A stretch of 22,047 nt of DNA, taken from assembly GCA_903820955.1 (NCBI GenBank), contig CAIJJH010000199.1:1-22047 (forward strand), given 5' to 3'. This DNA is from an uncultured Micrococcales bacterium (GTDB lineage: Bacteria > Actinomycetota > Actinomycetes > Actinomycetales > Microbacteriaceae). A program made the position numbers and the translations under genes. Of the stretch, positions 22,006 to 22,047 are shown one piece after another (positions within the stretch are counted from its first letter, which is position 1; the number at the start of each line of letters is the position of its first letter). The notes under the pieces are model-generated. The model saw only the letters and a program-made list of their open reading frames with translations. It did not search any database and was not told where the DNA came from.

Positions 22006-22011
22006 AGTTTA
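22006..22011 (-). promoter_or_regulatory. -10 element of yajQ-family gene (TAAACT, leaderless)
   Basis: TAAACT on the minus strand, 6 nt (TTGGCC) before the ATG at 21999. No ribosome site is present. Confidence 0.65.
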
Positions 22012-22047
22012 CTAGCGGGTCAGCGGAGTTGCGCGCGCGGTTGAGGA

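Overview
The window looks like part of a compact chromosome of an actinobacterium. Several features support this: a 32-residue bS22 ribosomal protein, an actinobacterial DUF4229 protein, a short MenE, an adrenodoxin-reductase-like FprA, frequent GTG/TTG starts, and many apparently leaderless genes. The overall order (serB-like HAD, glutaredoxin, PGAM-resA-ccdA-resB-ccsB, then menC/B/E/A/D, menG and a polyprenyl synthase) follows the well-known Mycobacterium tuberculosis region Rv0505c-Rv0562. The archaeal-type AspRS, the moderate GC content and the very tight packing lean towards Microbacteriaceae, perhaps a small-genome freshwater lineage. That placement is inference, not a database result. 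I see no mobile elements, tRNA or rRNA genes, CRISPR arrays or phage genes.

Layout. 1-1.25 kb: the tail of an unknown gene, then arsC and an aquaporin-family channel on the minus strand (arsenic/metalloid handling). 1.4-2.6 kb: bS22, a bidirectional terminator, a SerB-type HAD phosphatase and a divergent glutaredoxin-like protein. 2.6-3.9 kb: aspS. 4.0-8.4 kb: a five-gene operon for system II (Ccs) cytochrome c maturation led by a histidine phosphatase. 8.4-17.9 kb: menaquinone biosynthesis (menC, menB-menE-menA, menD, menF, menG, long-chain polyprenyl diphosphate synthase), with two small membrane proteins and one secreted, membrane-anchored surface protein among them. 17.9-20.5 kb: ferredoxin/flavodoxin-NADP reductase and an MFS transporter, continuing the menG operon. 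20.5-22.0 kb: an SPFH/stomatin-like protein and a convergent YajQ-family protein. The last 48 bases hold nothing I can identify apart from the yajQ promoter element.

How the genes fit together: the Ccs system matures c-type cytochromes, menaquinone carries electrons to them, and FprA and the glutaredoxin add redox partners. Most of the window is therefore a respiratory-chain assembly locus.

Two architectural patterns stand out. First, nine gene starts have a TANNNT box exactly 6 nt upstream and a tenth has one at 7 nt, the signature of leaderless transcripts. In the 17-bp menC/menB gap the two opposing boxes occupy the same 7 bp. Second, convergent neighbours overlap at their stops: four pairs share one palindromic CTAG that reads TAG on both strands, one pair shares CTAA, and one overlaps by 8 nt.

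Relative to the M. tuberculosis order, the heme genes expected between the glutaredoxin and the PGAM are absent and aspS sits there instead. menH and a DHNA-CoA thioesterase are also not visible.
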